Assembly (NCBI GenBank): GCA_947475525.1
Contig: CANJMI010000013.1
Location: 62,001 to 126,000, forward strand
DNA length: 64,000 nt
Reading direction: 5' to 3'
Source of the DNA: Polyangiaceae bacterium
GTDB lineage: Bacteria; Myxococcota_A; Polyangia; Polyangiales; Polyangiaceae
Shown: positions 36,727 to 45,795 of the stretch, in pieces
Position numbering within the stretch: the first letter of the stretch is position 1
Layout: every line of letters begins with the position of its first letter
Program-made: the position numbers and the translations under genes
Notes under the pieces: model-generated
Seen by the model: the letters and a program-made list of their open reading frames with translations, nothing else
What the model was told of the DNA's origin: nothing
Database searches by the model: none

Positions 36727-37533
36727 CTATTCGAGAAACAGCGCCGCGACGCGGTCGAGCTCTTCAAGGGCGCGCCAGCCGTGCCACATGAAGGCCTTAC
36801 CATCGACGAAGCGAACGCGCGGGCGGCAAGGCAACGCCTCAAATACGGCCGCATCCGCAGCCGTAAACTCGTGGGGTTCGTCGGGAAGCAGCACGAGCGC
36901 CGGACGACGCGCCTCCAGTTCTTCGAGGGTAACCCGGGGATAACGGGTATCGCGACCTTCCGGCGCGACGGCTTCGCGAAGCCCGAGGTCCGCCGCGAGC
37001 GGATAGCGCCGCTCACGGCCAGCGAAAATGTTTCGTCCGCCCCCGAGCTCGATAACGTCGGAGAGAAACGCATCCGCATTCCCAGTCATCAGCGGGTCCA
37101 TCCAAATCGGCATGAAGGTAGCGATCGGCGTTCGCCGTACCGACCGCGCGTGGCGTTCGTAACGCTGAGCGAGCTCGGCAATCGCATCCGCGGCATCGAC
37201 GGACGGAAAGAGCGCCGCGAGCCGTCGCACATGCTCGAGCCCAGCGGCCACCGTGCACGGAAAGCTCACGAGCACGGGCACCGACGCCGCCACGAGGCGC
37301 TCGATGTCGTGCTGGCGGTTCTCTTCGCGATTCGCCACCACGAGGTCCGGACGGAGCGCGACAATCGCATCGACGTCCGCGTTCTTGGTGCCTCCGACCG
37401 AGGGGACGTGAAGAACTTCCGCCGGTGCGACACAATAATCCGTACGGCCGACGAGCCGCCCGCCAAGGCCAAGACGCGCGAGTGTGTACGTGTCACTCGG
37501 CACGAGGGAGACGATGCGCTGCGGCTCGTTCAC
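36727..37533 (-). CDS. Helical-backbone metal receptor, cobalamin/iron-binding (BtuF-like), no signal peptide
   Basis: The 268-residue product begins with VNEPQRIVSLVPSDTYTLA and shows LVGRTDYC, VPSVGGTKNADVDAIVALRPDLVVANREEN, WMDPLMTGNADAFLSDVIELGGGRNIF and PALVLLPDEP, all characteristic of BtuF/FecB-fold periplasmic binding proteins. The start is GTG at 37533 in a GTGA overlap with the upstream stop. No signal peptide is visible, so either it stays cytoplasmic, as some family members do, or the start is missed. It is not next to a canonical BtuCD; the nearby permease is of the ABC-2 type. Confidence 0.78.
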   Translation of the reverse strand: MNEPQRIVSLVPSDTYTLARLGLGGRLVGRTDYCVAPAEVLHVPSVGGTKNADVDAIVALRPDLVVANREENRQHDIERLVAASVPVLVSFPCTVAAGLEHVRRLAALFPSVDAADAIAELAQRYERHARSVRRTPIATFMPIWMDPLMTGNADAFLSDVIELGGGRNIFAGRERRYPLAADLGLREAVAPEGRDTRYPRVTLEELEARRPALVLLPDEPHEFTAADAAVFEALPCRPRVRFVDGKAFMWHGWRALEELDRVAALFLE

Positions 37534-38183
37534 GCCTGCCACCACGCGAGAAGCCACGCAACGATGCCCACCATCGCGACGGCGAGCGGGCGCTTTCCCG
37601 AGGACCAATCGAGGCGTCCACCCGCCCCGGCGCTCGCCCGAATTGCAGCCACGAGCCCACCGGACGCCGCAACTACGCCCGCAATCAGCACGACGATCCA
37701 GCCGACTCGCGGGCCTTCGTCACGGCGCATCAAGGCGAGCTGACGGGCCTCGATCAGCCGGTCGGGTCCCGCGTTTTCGTGAACGCCTAGAGCCATGAGC
37801 CGTGCGATCTCACGCTCTGCCCGCTCGCGCTCCGCCTCGTGGGGCGTGACGAGCCAGCGCGTATCCAGCGCCGCCTGCCGCACCGCGCGCCATGCGAATA
37901 CCGCCGTATCGCGAAGATGCCGCTCCTCGGCGGTAACCGCGAGCGCGATCAAACGTCGGTAGGCGAAGCTCACGTGAGGCGCGCCGGGAGCATAAAAACT
38001 CGCCGCTCGGCGTGCGTGGACCACGGCATCGTCCACCGACCCGCTGTCGAGCGCGGCATCACTGGCACGGAGCTCGGCCTCACCACCCACGATGACTCGA
38101 ACCGTCAAGACCCCGAGCCCAACGATGACGACAGCCGCGATGCGGAGCGCGCGCCACGAGGCGTCACGAGTCACCAGGCTCAC
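37530..38183 (-). CDS. Hypothetical two-helix membrane protein
   Basis: The GTG start at 38183 overlaps the permease stop (GTGA). The 217-residue product has a membrane helix at about 15-35 (IAAVVIVGLGVLTVRVIVG), a helical extracytoplasmic middle with several charged repeats, and a second hydrophobic pair near the C-terminus (WIVVLIAGVVAASGGLVA and a final Trp-rich segment). No motif is recognised. The extended frame to 38240 was rejected because it would erase the coupling. It bridges an ABC-2 permease and a BtuF-like protein in one transcript. Confidence 0.7.
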   Translation of the reverse strand: MSLVTRDASWRALRIAAVVIVGLGVLTVRVIVGGEAELRASDAALDSGSVDDAVVHARRAASFYAPGAPHVSFAYRRLIALAVTAEERHLRDTAVFAWRAVRQAALDTRWLVTPHEAERERAEREIARLMALGVHENAGPDRLIEARQLALMRRDEGPRVGWIVVLIAGVVAASGGLVAAIRASAGAGGRLDWSSGKRPLAVAMVGIVAWLLAWWQA

Positions 38184-39112
38184 GTAAAGTCGCGCCGCTT
38201 GAAGACGAACGAGGAGACCGCCAGCAAGCCGAGGACCCAACCGAAAGTCTGCACGCCCGCGAGCGAGAGGTAGCGAAGCAGATTTGCGTCCACGGCCTCA
38301 CCCGTCAAGAGCGGGCGTGCCGGCACATACACGTGAAGGTTTGGAACGACGCGGCTCAGCGCGAACCCGGCATCGTGGAGCGCCTTGCCGAACGTCTTGA
38401 TCGGGAGGTGGGCCATGCTGTCCGCGCTACGCCCGACGATGAACATCCCGAGCGTCAGGAGCGCGGAAAGAAAGGGCGTCGAGAAGGCCGAGAAGAGCAT
38501 CGCGAATCCGGCCACGATCGCGACTTCCATGAATGCAAGGGCGCTGGACGCGAGCACGAGTGAGCGCTCCGCGGGGGCGGTCGAAGCCAGCACGACGCCG
38601 GCTGCCGCCATCGCCACTGCCCAAGGAATTGGACCGGACGTACGCAGCGGCGCAAACCGCCACGCGGCCACCACGATCGTCACTGCGAGGAGAGCTCCGA
38701 CGGAGACGCTAAGAAGAGGCGATCGACCGCCGAGAACCGCGGACATCATCAGAACGAGGCCACCCTCGGCGAGCACGAACACCGCGACCACGAGCATGAT
38801 CCCTAGGTATTTACCGATCAAAAACTCTCCGCGCCCGATGGGTCGCGCGAGGATTGGAAGGATCGTCTTGAGTTCGAGCTCGCGGTAGAGCGACGTCGCG
38901 CCGATCAAAATCGCGACCGCAATCGAGAAGACGCTGATGGTCATCGCACCAAAATCGGAGACCACGCGCGGCGCCTCGCGGAGGGCGAACGCCCCGACGA
39001 CCAGCGAATAAAATGCCGCGGCCACTGCCACGCCGGCAAGGCCGAGAAGAATGCGGGCCCGAACCGCCTCTCGGTAGGTGGCGTAGGCGATGGTCGCTAC
39101 TCGCTGGAACAT
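38180..39112 (-). CDS. ABC-2 type transporter permease
   Basis: The 310-residue product contains an N-terminal cytoplasmic helix (YATYREAVRARI), then about six hydrophobic helices. A loop (LYRELELKTILPILARPIGRGEF) has the layout of gliding-motility/NatB-type ABC-2 permeases that act as membrane halves for export. No ATPase gene is found within the unit, so the energising subunit is elsewhere. It lies 8 bases after the MopE-like gene and overlaps its downstream neighbour by four bases. Confidence 0.83.
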   Translation of the reverse strand: MFQRVATIAYATYREAVRARILLGLAGVAVAAAFYSLVVGAFALREAPRVVSDFGAMTISVFSIAVAILIGATSLYRELELKTILPILARPIGRGEFLIGKYLGIMLVVAVFVLAEGGLVLMMSAVLGGRSPLLSVSVGALLAVTIVVAAWRFAPLRTSGPIPWAVAMAAAGVVLASTAPAERSLVLASSALAFMEVAIVAGFAMLFSAFSTPFLSALLTLGMFIVGRSADSMAHLPIKTFGKALHDAGFALSRVVPNLHVYVPARPLLTGEAVDANLLRYLSLAGVQTFGWVLGLLAVSSFVFKRRDFT

Positions 39113-39120
39113 GAGGCGGC

Positions 39121-41337
39121 TCAGGGTGGCAGATCAGCTAAAAATACGTCGAGAAACCAGGGGCCATATTGCCCAGAAAAACCGTCGATTTGGACAAAAT
39201 AGGTACCGGCGTCGAGCGTAAGATCGAGGAAGCTTCGGTCCGGGTAGTAGCCGACCGCGCAGGCCTTGGCGAGTTCCATTCCAGGACAAGCTGGTCCCTT
39301 TCGCACGGCGAGCAAGGTCGGGTAACCCGAGCCCTGCATGTCGAACACAACGCGCTTTGGCGACGTGAGCACGAGCCGCAACAACTGGTCGGGCGCGGAG
39401 CCTTTCGGCTGCTTTCCTTGATCGCAGCCCGAATCGAAGTCGGCCTTGGCGTTGCTCGTATTGCCTTGAAAAAAACCCCCGAGCGGTCCGATCGTCAGCG
39501 CGTCCGCGCACGCATCCGCGAACGGTACAAGCTTCGGTGGCGCCGCCGGCCGCACGAACGCGGTCAACGCCATCGGCTGGGCCGTTACGCTCTCAGCCAC
39601 GACGCGGTAGCTACCGGCCGCAAGAGCGTGGGCTCGCGCTCGGGTTGGCGAGATGTTTCCAACCGCACACGCGACCTCTTCCGCCGCCGTGCAGCCGGGC
39701 AGCGCGAGAACGACCGCCGCGGCGTCTGCATTCGCATAGCGACCGACGACGAGCACATCCGAAGGCGCCGCTAGCTCGAGCGCGTACGCGGCATCGACGC
39801 CGCCGGTCAAGCAACCGGTGTCGACGTCGTCTTGGTGCAGCGCGAGAGCAACCTCGCGGGTTACGCCCGGCACGAGCGCGGGGGAGTCGAGGCAGGTCTC
39901 GTCGATGGGGAGCGCCGTCGGTGGGCTGGTCGATAGCGTGAGGAGCGCATCGGTCGGAGCGGTCGCGGCAACGGCTACGAAATACACGCCCGGGGCAAGC
40001 GCGTGCCGGAAGACATGTGCGCTCTCGCCGGCATTCGGCGCCACGTTGCAGGTGAGTTCATCGGTGGCCAGGGCACACCCTTCGGTGCGTAGCGAGAGCG
40101 CGGGGCGACCATCACCATCGATCGACGATGCAAACAGATCGACGTCGCGCGGTTCGCTGAGCTCGAAGCGGTAAACGAGCTCGCCCGTCGCGGACGCGCA
40201 CCCCGAAACGAGGTCCTTCACGATGCCAACGAGCGGCGCTTTTTGGGGCACTCCATCGAGCAAAAGCGCCGAGGTGCCGCAGGTCTCGTTGGCAGGCGCG
40301 GAGGTCGCGGGGCCGAGCTCGTAGCGGAGCGTGATCGCGGTTGGCGAGTCCGTTGCGACGTACACGGGCATCACGCTCGGGGTCACTCCGCCAACGCCGT
40401 GGGCCCGCAATTTTGCGACGCGCCCGGACGTCGCGTGAGGGAACCCTGCGCTGCAAGCGACCTCGCTCCCGGGTTGTGCACACGTGCCGGACAGCGTGAC
40501 GGTTACATCCGGAGAATCCGTGCGCGCGGTGAGTGTGACGTCAACCGGACCGCTCGGGATGGACACCGCCGCAACGACGTCGCGAGCGGCCGCAGGATTC
40601 ACGAGCACGCAGCTCGAGCCATAATCGAGTTTCGCGGCGACGGTGCTCATCGCGTAGCTTCCAGGCTTAGCCAACGCGAGGGGCGCGAAGCAATCGTCGT
40701 TCGTCGGCTTGCCGCAATCCGGCTCGTCGACGACGCCGTCGCAGTCGTCATCGGCGCCGTTCATGCAAACTTCGCCTTGCTTGGACGAGACCAGCGGGTC
40801 CTCGTCGTCGCAGTCTCCCCCGGCGCAGTGGATGTCCGGGTCGCCATCGCCGTCGGCGTCGCGAGGTTCCGACAAGCAGCCCCCCGTCGCCGCGTCGCAC
40901 GTGTCGATGGTGCACGGGCTTCCGTCCGAGCAAGTCTTCGGTGCGCCCGCGACGCAACCGTTCTTGTTCGAGCAGACCTCCTGCCCATCGCAGACGACCG
41001 CATTCTGGCAGCTCGAATCATCCGGGATAAAACGGCAGCGCGACAGCATCGCATCGCAGGCATCGAACGTGCACGCCACCGCATCGTCGCATTGTGAGTC
41101 GACGGTGCACGGTCCGCCGAGGGTGGGATCGACAGCCGGCATTCCCGCCCCCACGCCACCATCGGCGCCGCCGCTACCGCCAGCACCGCCACTCGCCGCG
41201 ATGAACGGACTAGGCGCCGCGTACTCACCACAAGCGGTCGCCGCATGAACGACGGAGACCCCGCCGAGAACGGCGAGAATGGCGTGGGCGAGGTGTCGTG
41301 GGCGGAGGTGTCGTGGGCGGAGGGGCACCGGCGTCAC
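39121..41337 (-). CDS. MopE-like metal-binding-motif lipoprotein
   Basis: The 738-residue protein has an N-terminal signal (lipobox HAATAC) and a cysteine-rich region (about 50-200). That region contains repeated CDDAVACTFDAC and CSDGSPCTIDTC units and the motif CDDEDP ... CMNGADDDCDGVVD, the MopE/putative-metal-binding signature. Several later domains repeat a beta-rich pattern with single cysteines (LSGTCAQPG, LRTEGCA, ALPGCTAAE), consistent with stacked adhesion-type modules. The codons near the start contain a tandem repeat (RPRHL twice). The start is a GTG with weak context, so the first residues are tentative. It precedes the ABC-2 permease. Confidence 0.8.
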   Translation of the reverse strand: MTPVPLRPRHLRPRHLAHAILAVLGGVSVVHAATACGEYAAPSPFIAASGGAGGSGGADGGVGAGMPAVDPTLGGPCTVDSQCDDAVACTFDACDAMLSRCRFIPDDSSCQNAVVCDGQEVCSNKNGCVAGAPKTCSDGSPCTIDTCDAATGGCLSEPRDADGDGDPDIHCAGGDCDDEDPLVSSKQGEVCMNGADDDCDGVVDEPDCGKPTNDDCFAPLALAKPGSYAMSTVAAKLDYGSSCVLVNPAAARDVVAAVSIPSGPVDVTLTARTDSPDVTVTLSGTCAQPGSEVACSAGFPHATSGRVAKLRAHGVGGVTPSVMPVYVATDSPTAITLRYELGPATSAPANETCGTSALLLDGVPQKAPLVGIVKDLVSGCASATGELVYRFELSEPRDVDLFASSIDGDGRPALSLRTEGCALATDELTCNVAPNAGESAHVFRHALAPGVYFVAVAATAPTDALLTLSTSPPTALPIDETCLDSPALVPGVTREVALALHQDDVDTGCLTGGVDAAYALELAAPSDVLVVGRYANADAAAVVLALPGCTAAEEVACAVGNISPTRARAHALAAGSYRVVAESVTAQPMALTAFVRPAAPPKLVPFADACADALTIGPLGGFFQGNTSNAKADFDSGCDQGKQPKGSAPDQLLRLVLTSPKRVVFDMQGSGYPTLLAVRKGPACPGMELAKACAVGYYPDRSFLDLTLDAGTYFVQIDGFSGQYGPWFLDVFLADLPP

Positions 41338-41353
41338 CTCGTGAAGCTCGCGC

Positions 41354-41923
41354 TCACTCGTCGCAGTTTTGCATCGCGAGCGTGCTGCCCGGCGCTATCT
41401 GGCAGCTTGAGTCATGGCTCGGGTCGCTGACAGTCTCACACTTGAACGAAACCCAAATCCGGCCGCCGTCGATCTGCTCTTTGCCGGTGATCCAGAACTT
41501 GCAGGGCTCGGCGCTGGGCGCATTGTAGGAGTTTTGTGTCTTCGCGCTGCGGAAGCCAATATTGCCCATCGCAGGAGCGGCCTCGGTGGCAGCGGCGCTT
41601 ATCGACGGGATGAGAAAGTCCAAGTGGTTGCCGAGCGAGTCCTCGAGGATCCCGGCGGCTGCGAAGCCCGCGCCGTTGCGGGTGACCGAGCACTGCAGCT
41701 TGGCCCCATCAACGCTATCTTTCTTGAGCGCGTCGAGCGCAACCGCCGACACGCTGCCGAACGCGATGTTATGGCTCGCCACCTTGCAGTTACCCGACGC
41801 CGCCCCGGCTTGAAGGAACGAGACGGCGTAGGCGCCCTCGCTCGCGACGGGCACGGCCTCGCTGCAACCGAACGATGAGAACGCAAGGGCGACGAGCGGC
41901 AAGGCGTTACGAAAGGTCAACAT
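41354..41923 (-). CDS. Small lipoprotein of unknown function
   Basis: From the ATG at 41923 the product has a good lipoprotein signal (MLTFRNALPLVALAFSSFGC) and a compact beta-rich domain with four further cysteines in NCKVASH, LQCSVTR, EPCKFWI and SCQIAPG-type contexts. No catalytic pattern is recognised. The frame continues 41 codons upstream without a signal, so the shorter start is better. It lies 16 bases upstream of the MopE-like gene on the same strand and could be co-expressed. Confidence 0.75.
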   Translation of the reverse strand: MLTFRNALPLVALAFSSFGCSEAVPVASEGAYAVSFLQAGAASGNCKVASHNIAFGSVSAVALDALKKDSVDGAKLQCSVTRNGAGFAAAGILEDSLGNHLDFLIPSISAAATEAAPAMGNIGFRSAKTQNSYNAPSAEPCKFWITGKEQIDGGRIWVSFKCETVSDPSHDSSCQIAPGSTLAMQNCDE

Positions 41924-42015
41924 GGCTTCAACGAATCGTCTAGCACCGCGGCGCGGGCGGCGCACAAATTTGTGGTGCACCCGCACGCTGTCCCCGCGGG
42001 CGAGCGCCCGACCCT

Positions 42016-43164
42016 TCAGCCGAGCGCGTTCTCGATATCGTCCCAAAGGTCTTCGACCGACTCGATGCCCACCGAGAGCCGCACGAGGCCATCGCTGATG
42101 CCGATGGCGGCACGCACCTCCGCGGGAATCGACGCGTGCGTCATGATAGCCGGACTCTCGGCAAGCGATTCAACGCCACCGAGGCTCTCCGCGCAGGCGA
42201 AGATTTGGAGGCGCTCGAGCATGCGGCGTGCGGGTTCAACCCCACCTTTCAAGACGGCGGAGATCATCCCTCCGGGGCCCTTCATCTGGCGCGCGGCGAG
42301 CTCGTATCCGGGATGACTCTTCAGGCCCGGATAGATGACTTTCTCGATGGCGGGATGTCCTTCGAGACGGTCGGCGAGGATGCGCGCGGACTCCACGTGT
42401 TGGCGCATGCGGACGCCGAGGGTCTTCAGCCCGCGGAGTACGAGGTAACAATCAAAAGGACTGGGGACGGCACCCATCGCGTTTTGGAGAAAGCCGATTC
42501 GCTCTGCGAGCTCGGGGTGGCTCGTGACGACGAGGCCGCCGACGACATCGGAGTGACCGTTCAAGTATTTGGTGGTCGAGTGGACCACGATCGTGGCACC
42601 GAGATCGAGCGGCCGCTGAAGGAACGGCGTCGCGAAGGTGTTGTCGACGACGAGCGGGATCCCAGCTTTTTGCGCGATTTCTGCGACGGCAGCGATGTCG
42701 AAGATCTTGAGTAGCGGGTTTGTTGGCGTCTCCATCCAGACCATCTTGGTGGTGGGGCGAAGGGCCGCGCGGACCTTCGCGGCGTCCGTCATGTCGATAA
42801 AGGTCGTGTCGAAACCAAGCGGCTTCATCACCTTGTCGAGCAAGCGGAACGTGCCGCCGTAAACATCGTCACCGCAGAGGATGTGGTCGCCAGGTTTCAG
42901 CGTGTGAAGGACCGTGGTGGACGCGCCGAGACCGCTGGAGAAGGCGAAGCCGTGCGTGCCTCCTTCGAGCGCCGCCGCGCAATCCTCGAAGGCCTTGCGA
43001 GTTGGGTTGCCGCTGCGCGAGTACTCGTAGCCCTTGTGTTTTCCTGGGCTCTCCTGCGCAAACGTGCTGGAAAGCACGATCGGCGTCATCACCGCGCCGT
43101 GAACCGGATCAGCATGCTGGCCGGCGTGTATCGCTTTTGTATCGAGGGACCATTCGCGCGTCAT
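42016..43164 (-). CDS. Cystathionine gamma-synthase/lyase-family PLP enzyme
   Basis: The 382-residue product from the ATG at 43164 belongs to the Cys/Met-metabolism PLP family. It has AIHAGQHADPVHGAVMTPIVLSST, YEYSRSGNPTRKAFE (phosphate-binding Tyr-Ser-Arg), the LVVDNTFATPFLQRP block and the Schiff-base lysine K199 in HSTTKYLNGHSDVVGG. Whether it is a gamma-synthase, gamma-lyase or beta-lyase cannot be decided from motifs. The open frame runs far upstream but opposite to the divergent kinase-like gene. It is monocistronic as far as seen. Confidence 0.92.
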   Translation of the reverse strand: MTREWSLDTKAIHAGQHADPVHGAVMTPIVLSSTFAQESPGKHKGYEYSRSGNPTRKAFEDCAAALEGGTHGFAFSSGLGASTTVLHTLKPGDHILCGDDVYGGTFRLLDKVMKPLGFDTTFIDMTDAAKVRAALRPTTKMVWMETPTNPLLKIFDIAAVAEIAQKAGIPLVVDNTFATPFLQRPLDLGATIVVHSTTKYLNGHSDVVGGLVVTSHPELAERIGFLQNAMGAVPSPFDCYLVLRGLKTLGVRMRQHVESARILADRLEGHPAIEKVIYPGLKSHPGYELAARQMKGPGGMISAVLKGGVEPARRMLERLQIFACAESLGGVESLAESPAIMTHASIPAEVRAAIGISDGLVRLSVGIESVEDLWDDIENALG

Positions 43165-43210
43165 AGCCGCCCTCTTACACCGAAAATCCAGGACGGTGTA
43201 GGCTCGGGAA

Positions 43211-44038
43211 GTGGTTACCCCGAGCGCTTCGGTCGTAGGGCAGAGCATTCCGCTCGGGGCCGGGAGCGTCTTCGATGTGACGCTCGGCTTATTTGAAGGG
43301 CGCCAGGCGGTGGTCAAAGAGGTGCGACCGGGGCTCCGAGATTCCGCTCTCGCCCGCCTCGCGCTCGACCGAGAGTGCGCGGCACTGGCGCTGCTCGATG
43401 GACGGCATGCACCCGCGTTGCTCCGCGTGGAAACCGACGCGGAAAACCAGCGCATTCGCGTATGGCAAGAGCGCGCTCGCGGCCGGAGCCTCCGGGCGAT
43501 CATCGCGGCGGAGGGGCCCCTTGCGAGTGCCGAGCTCGATCGTGTGATGGGTTGCGTATTCGAGGCCCTTGCCGCCGTGCACGCAGCCCGCGACGCGCGT
43601 GGTTCGTGGAACTTGTGTCACGGTGACCTGCAGCCGGATCACGTGTTTTTGGAGGGCGACCGCGTCACCTTCATCGACTTCGGCATGGCGCGCTTCCGCG
43701 GCCTCGCGGTCACCTCCGCGATGTCGAACGAGCGCGGCACCCTGCCCTTCTGTGCCCCTGACGTCTTGCGGGGCGAGGCCGCGCCCGACCAATCATCCGA
43801 CGTCTATGCACTCGCGGCCGTCATGCTCTACGCCGCACTCGGCTATGAACCCGGCGAAGGGCCGCCCTCGTCGGTTCGGCTCGTCACCCTCGCGGAGCGC
43901 GGGCTCGGCGTCGACGTGGTCGATTCGTGCATGGGCCTCTCCGACGCGGCCTACGCGACCCTGACCGCGACCCTCGCCTTCCAGCACACGATGCGCATCA
44001 ACCGAGCAGTCGACGTCCTCGCGTTGCTGTCCCGGTGA
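43211..44038 (+). CDS. Degenerate Ser/Thr protein-kinase-like protein
   Basis: The 275-residue product has the kinase fold: a glycine-poor P-loop region, the beta-3 lysine K36 (AVVKEV), a helix-C Glu region (DRECAALALL), the catalytic loop as HGDLQPDH at 137-144 and DFG at 156-158, and an activation segment ending GTLPFCAPD. The usual HRDLKPEN loop is changed to Gly for Arg, Gln for Lys and His for Asn, the metal-binding residue, so activity is doubtful. No transmembrane helix or sensor domain is present. The start is GTG at 43211. It is divergent from the PLP enzyme. Confidence 0.82.
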   Translation: MVTPSASVVGQSIPLGAGSVFDVTLGLFEGRQAVVKEVRPGLRDSALARLALDRECAALALLDGRHAPALLRVETDAENQRIRVWQERARGRSLRAIIAAEGPLASAELDRVMGCVFEALAAVHAARDARGSWNLCHGDLQPDHVFLEGDRVTFIDFGMARFRGLAVTSAMSNERGTLPFCAPDVLRGEAAPDQSSDVYALAAVMLYAALGYEPGEGPPSSVRLVTLAERGLGVDVVDSCMGLSDAAYATLTATLAFQHTMRINRAVDVLALLSR

Positions 44039-44101
44039 GGCGCGTTGCTGTCGCGGTGATGCGTCAGCCAAAGCGCCAACGAGCCGCGCGCAAAAAACCG
44101 G

Positions 44102-44175
44102 GGTGAGTAACGGGGCTTGAACCCGCGACATCTGGAGCCACAGTCCAGTGCTCTACCAACTGAGCTATACCCACC
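44102..44175 (-). tRNA. tRNA-His, anticodon GTG
   Basis: Minus-strand reading gives acceptor GTGGGTA/TACTCAC with an encoded extra G at position -1 (44175) facing C73, the hallmark of tRNA-His. The D-arm is GCTC/GAGC, the anticodon stem CTGGA/TCCAG with loop CTGTGGC (GTG anticodon), and the T-arm CGGGG-type with TTCAAGC. CCA is not encoded. Lies between a kinase-like gene and a receptor gene. Confidence 0.95.
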
Positions 44176-44364
44176 GCGGTGCGACTGACGTGGAACGCCA
44201 ACCGCACGTGCACGCCAGTATACGCAAAGCCACCAAGATGACAATCGCTAGTCACCCCCGCGTTCGAGTGTTGTCGCGCGAAACGCCACGGTGCTAACGT
44301 CCCCGGGCCCTCCGGACTCCGGCGGGGCGCGATCCACGGGGCTAGAGGAAGAGAGCGGCGCTCC

Positions 44365-45795
44365 ATGCGCGATACATTCATCGGAGTTTTTGGCGGCATC
44401 GTCATCATCGTCAGCGTGATGTGCTTCGCGCTGATGCGCCTTTCCCTTGGCGACGTGTCGCAGTCTGGGCAAGCGCGAACAGCGGTGAACGCCGCGGCGG
44501 CCCAGCTCGAGCTGGAGACGATGCAGGTGGAGCGTTGGCTCGGCGTGGAGGCCTCCGACGAAGCGGCGAATGACGCGTTCGACGCCGCTTCCCCAGAGGG
44601 GCGCGGCGATCTCGCGACGAAGTACGCGAACCTCGTCGTCGAGCACGCAAAGTCGGCGGGCAAGGAGATCGCGACGATCAACCCGAGCGGCGTTTACATG
44701 TTCGACGAGAAGGGCGTGGTCCTTGGTCGCGATCACAGCAAGCTCTCGCGTGGTGACCAACTCGGAGAAATCTACCCCGACATGCTGAAGGCGATCGCCG
44801 TCGGCAAGACCGGCTCGGCACTGTGGATCAGCAAGGCGCTGAACCATCAGATGCTGGTTTCGTATGCGCCGATCCGCACGACGCAGGGCAAGGTCATCGG
44901 CGGAATCGCCTTCGGTCGCGCGCTGCTCGAGCGTCTGAATGCCGCGAGCCAGTCGTCCAACGGCACGCCGCTCTACGCGGTGGTTCCGGCCGGCGATGAG
45001 ATGCAGGTTTTCGCGCGCACGTCGAACGCAACGCCCGCCATGGACGTGAGCGTGCCGTCGATGAAACAAGCGCTGGGCACCGACCAGGTTTTCGCGCTCG
45101 GTGGCCTCCCGGCGAATTTCGAAGGCGCTGCCCGCGGCCTCGCGAGCTACGGCAACGGCAGGCAGGCCGTCATCGCAGCGATCGTGCAGACCAAGGAAAT
45201 TGGCGGCCTTCGCTCACTCCTCGGCCCACTCGCTGTCGCGTTGGTACTTGGCCTCGTGCTGGTCGGAATCGGCGCGCACCTGGTCAACCAGTACATCTCG
45301 CAGCCCATCGGCGACCTCGAAGAGGGCCTCTTGTCGATCATGAACGGCCAGACCGACATGCGCTTCGAACTCGAACATCGGGTCTACGGAGGCCTCGTGT
45401 TCCGGTTGAACTCCTTGCTCAACCAAATCCTCGGCGTCCAAGAAGACAATACGGATGAGGAGGGCCGCGCGTCGCACGCTCCAAGCGCGAACCACGCGGC
45501 GTTTACCGCGTCATTGCACCTCGACGAGCGTCTCGCCGAAAACGCCGTAGAAGACACCGAGGGAGGACTCGCGCTACGCGACGTCGAGCCCGAAGATTAC
45601 TTCAAGCAACTCTACGACGACTACCTCGCGGCGCAGCGCGATGTCGGCTCGCCGGTCGAAGTGAAATTTGCGCCGTTCAGTCAGCGCATCAAGCAAGTCG
45701 AGCTCCAGCTAACGAACAAACACGGACGCCCGTTCCGCCTCAAGGTGGAGCTTGATGGCAAAGACGTCGTGTTCGTTGCCGTGCCGATGGAGTGA
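44365..45795 (+). CDS. Cache-HAMP membrane sensor protein
   Basis: The 476-residue product has an N-terminal signal-anchor (FIGVFGGIVIIVSVMCFAL), then an extracytoplasmic Cache-like sensor domain (about 30-270) with GVYMFDEKGVVLGRD and IGGIAFGRALL. A second membrane helix (LLGPLAVALVLGLVLVGIGAHLV) and a HAMP-type region (QPIGDLEEGLLSIMNGQTDM) follow. The C-terminal ~120 residues are a conserved-looking cytoplasmic domain with FKQLYDDYLAAQRDVG, which I recall from myxobacterial proteins of the MXAN_5187 type, though this is from memory only. No kinase, cyclase or methyl-accepting domain is present, so the output is unknown. Its stop overlaps the slt start (GTGA). Confidence 0.78.
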   Translation: MRDTFIGVFGGIVIIVSVMCFALMRLSLGDVSQSGQARTAVNAAAAQLELETMQVERWLGVEASDEAANDAFDAASPEGRGDLATKYANLVVEHAKSAGKEIATINPSGVYMFDEKGVVLGRDHSKLSRGDQLGEIYPDMLKAIAVGKTGSALWISKALNHQMLVSYAPIRTTQGKVIGGIAFGRALLERLNAASQSSNGTPLYAVVPAGDEMQVFARTSNATPAMDVSVPSMKQALGTDQVFALGGLPANFEGAARGLASYGNGRQAVIAAIVQTKEIGGLRSLLGPLAVALVLGLVLVGIGAHLVNQYISQPIGDLEEGLLSIMNGQTDMRFELEHRVYGGLVFRLNSLLNQILGVQEDNTDEEGRASHAPSANHAAFTASLHLDERLAENAVEDTEGGLALRDVEPEDYFKQLYDDYLAAQRDVGSPVEVKFAPFSQRIKQVELQLTNKHGRPFRLKVELDGKDVVFVAVPME

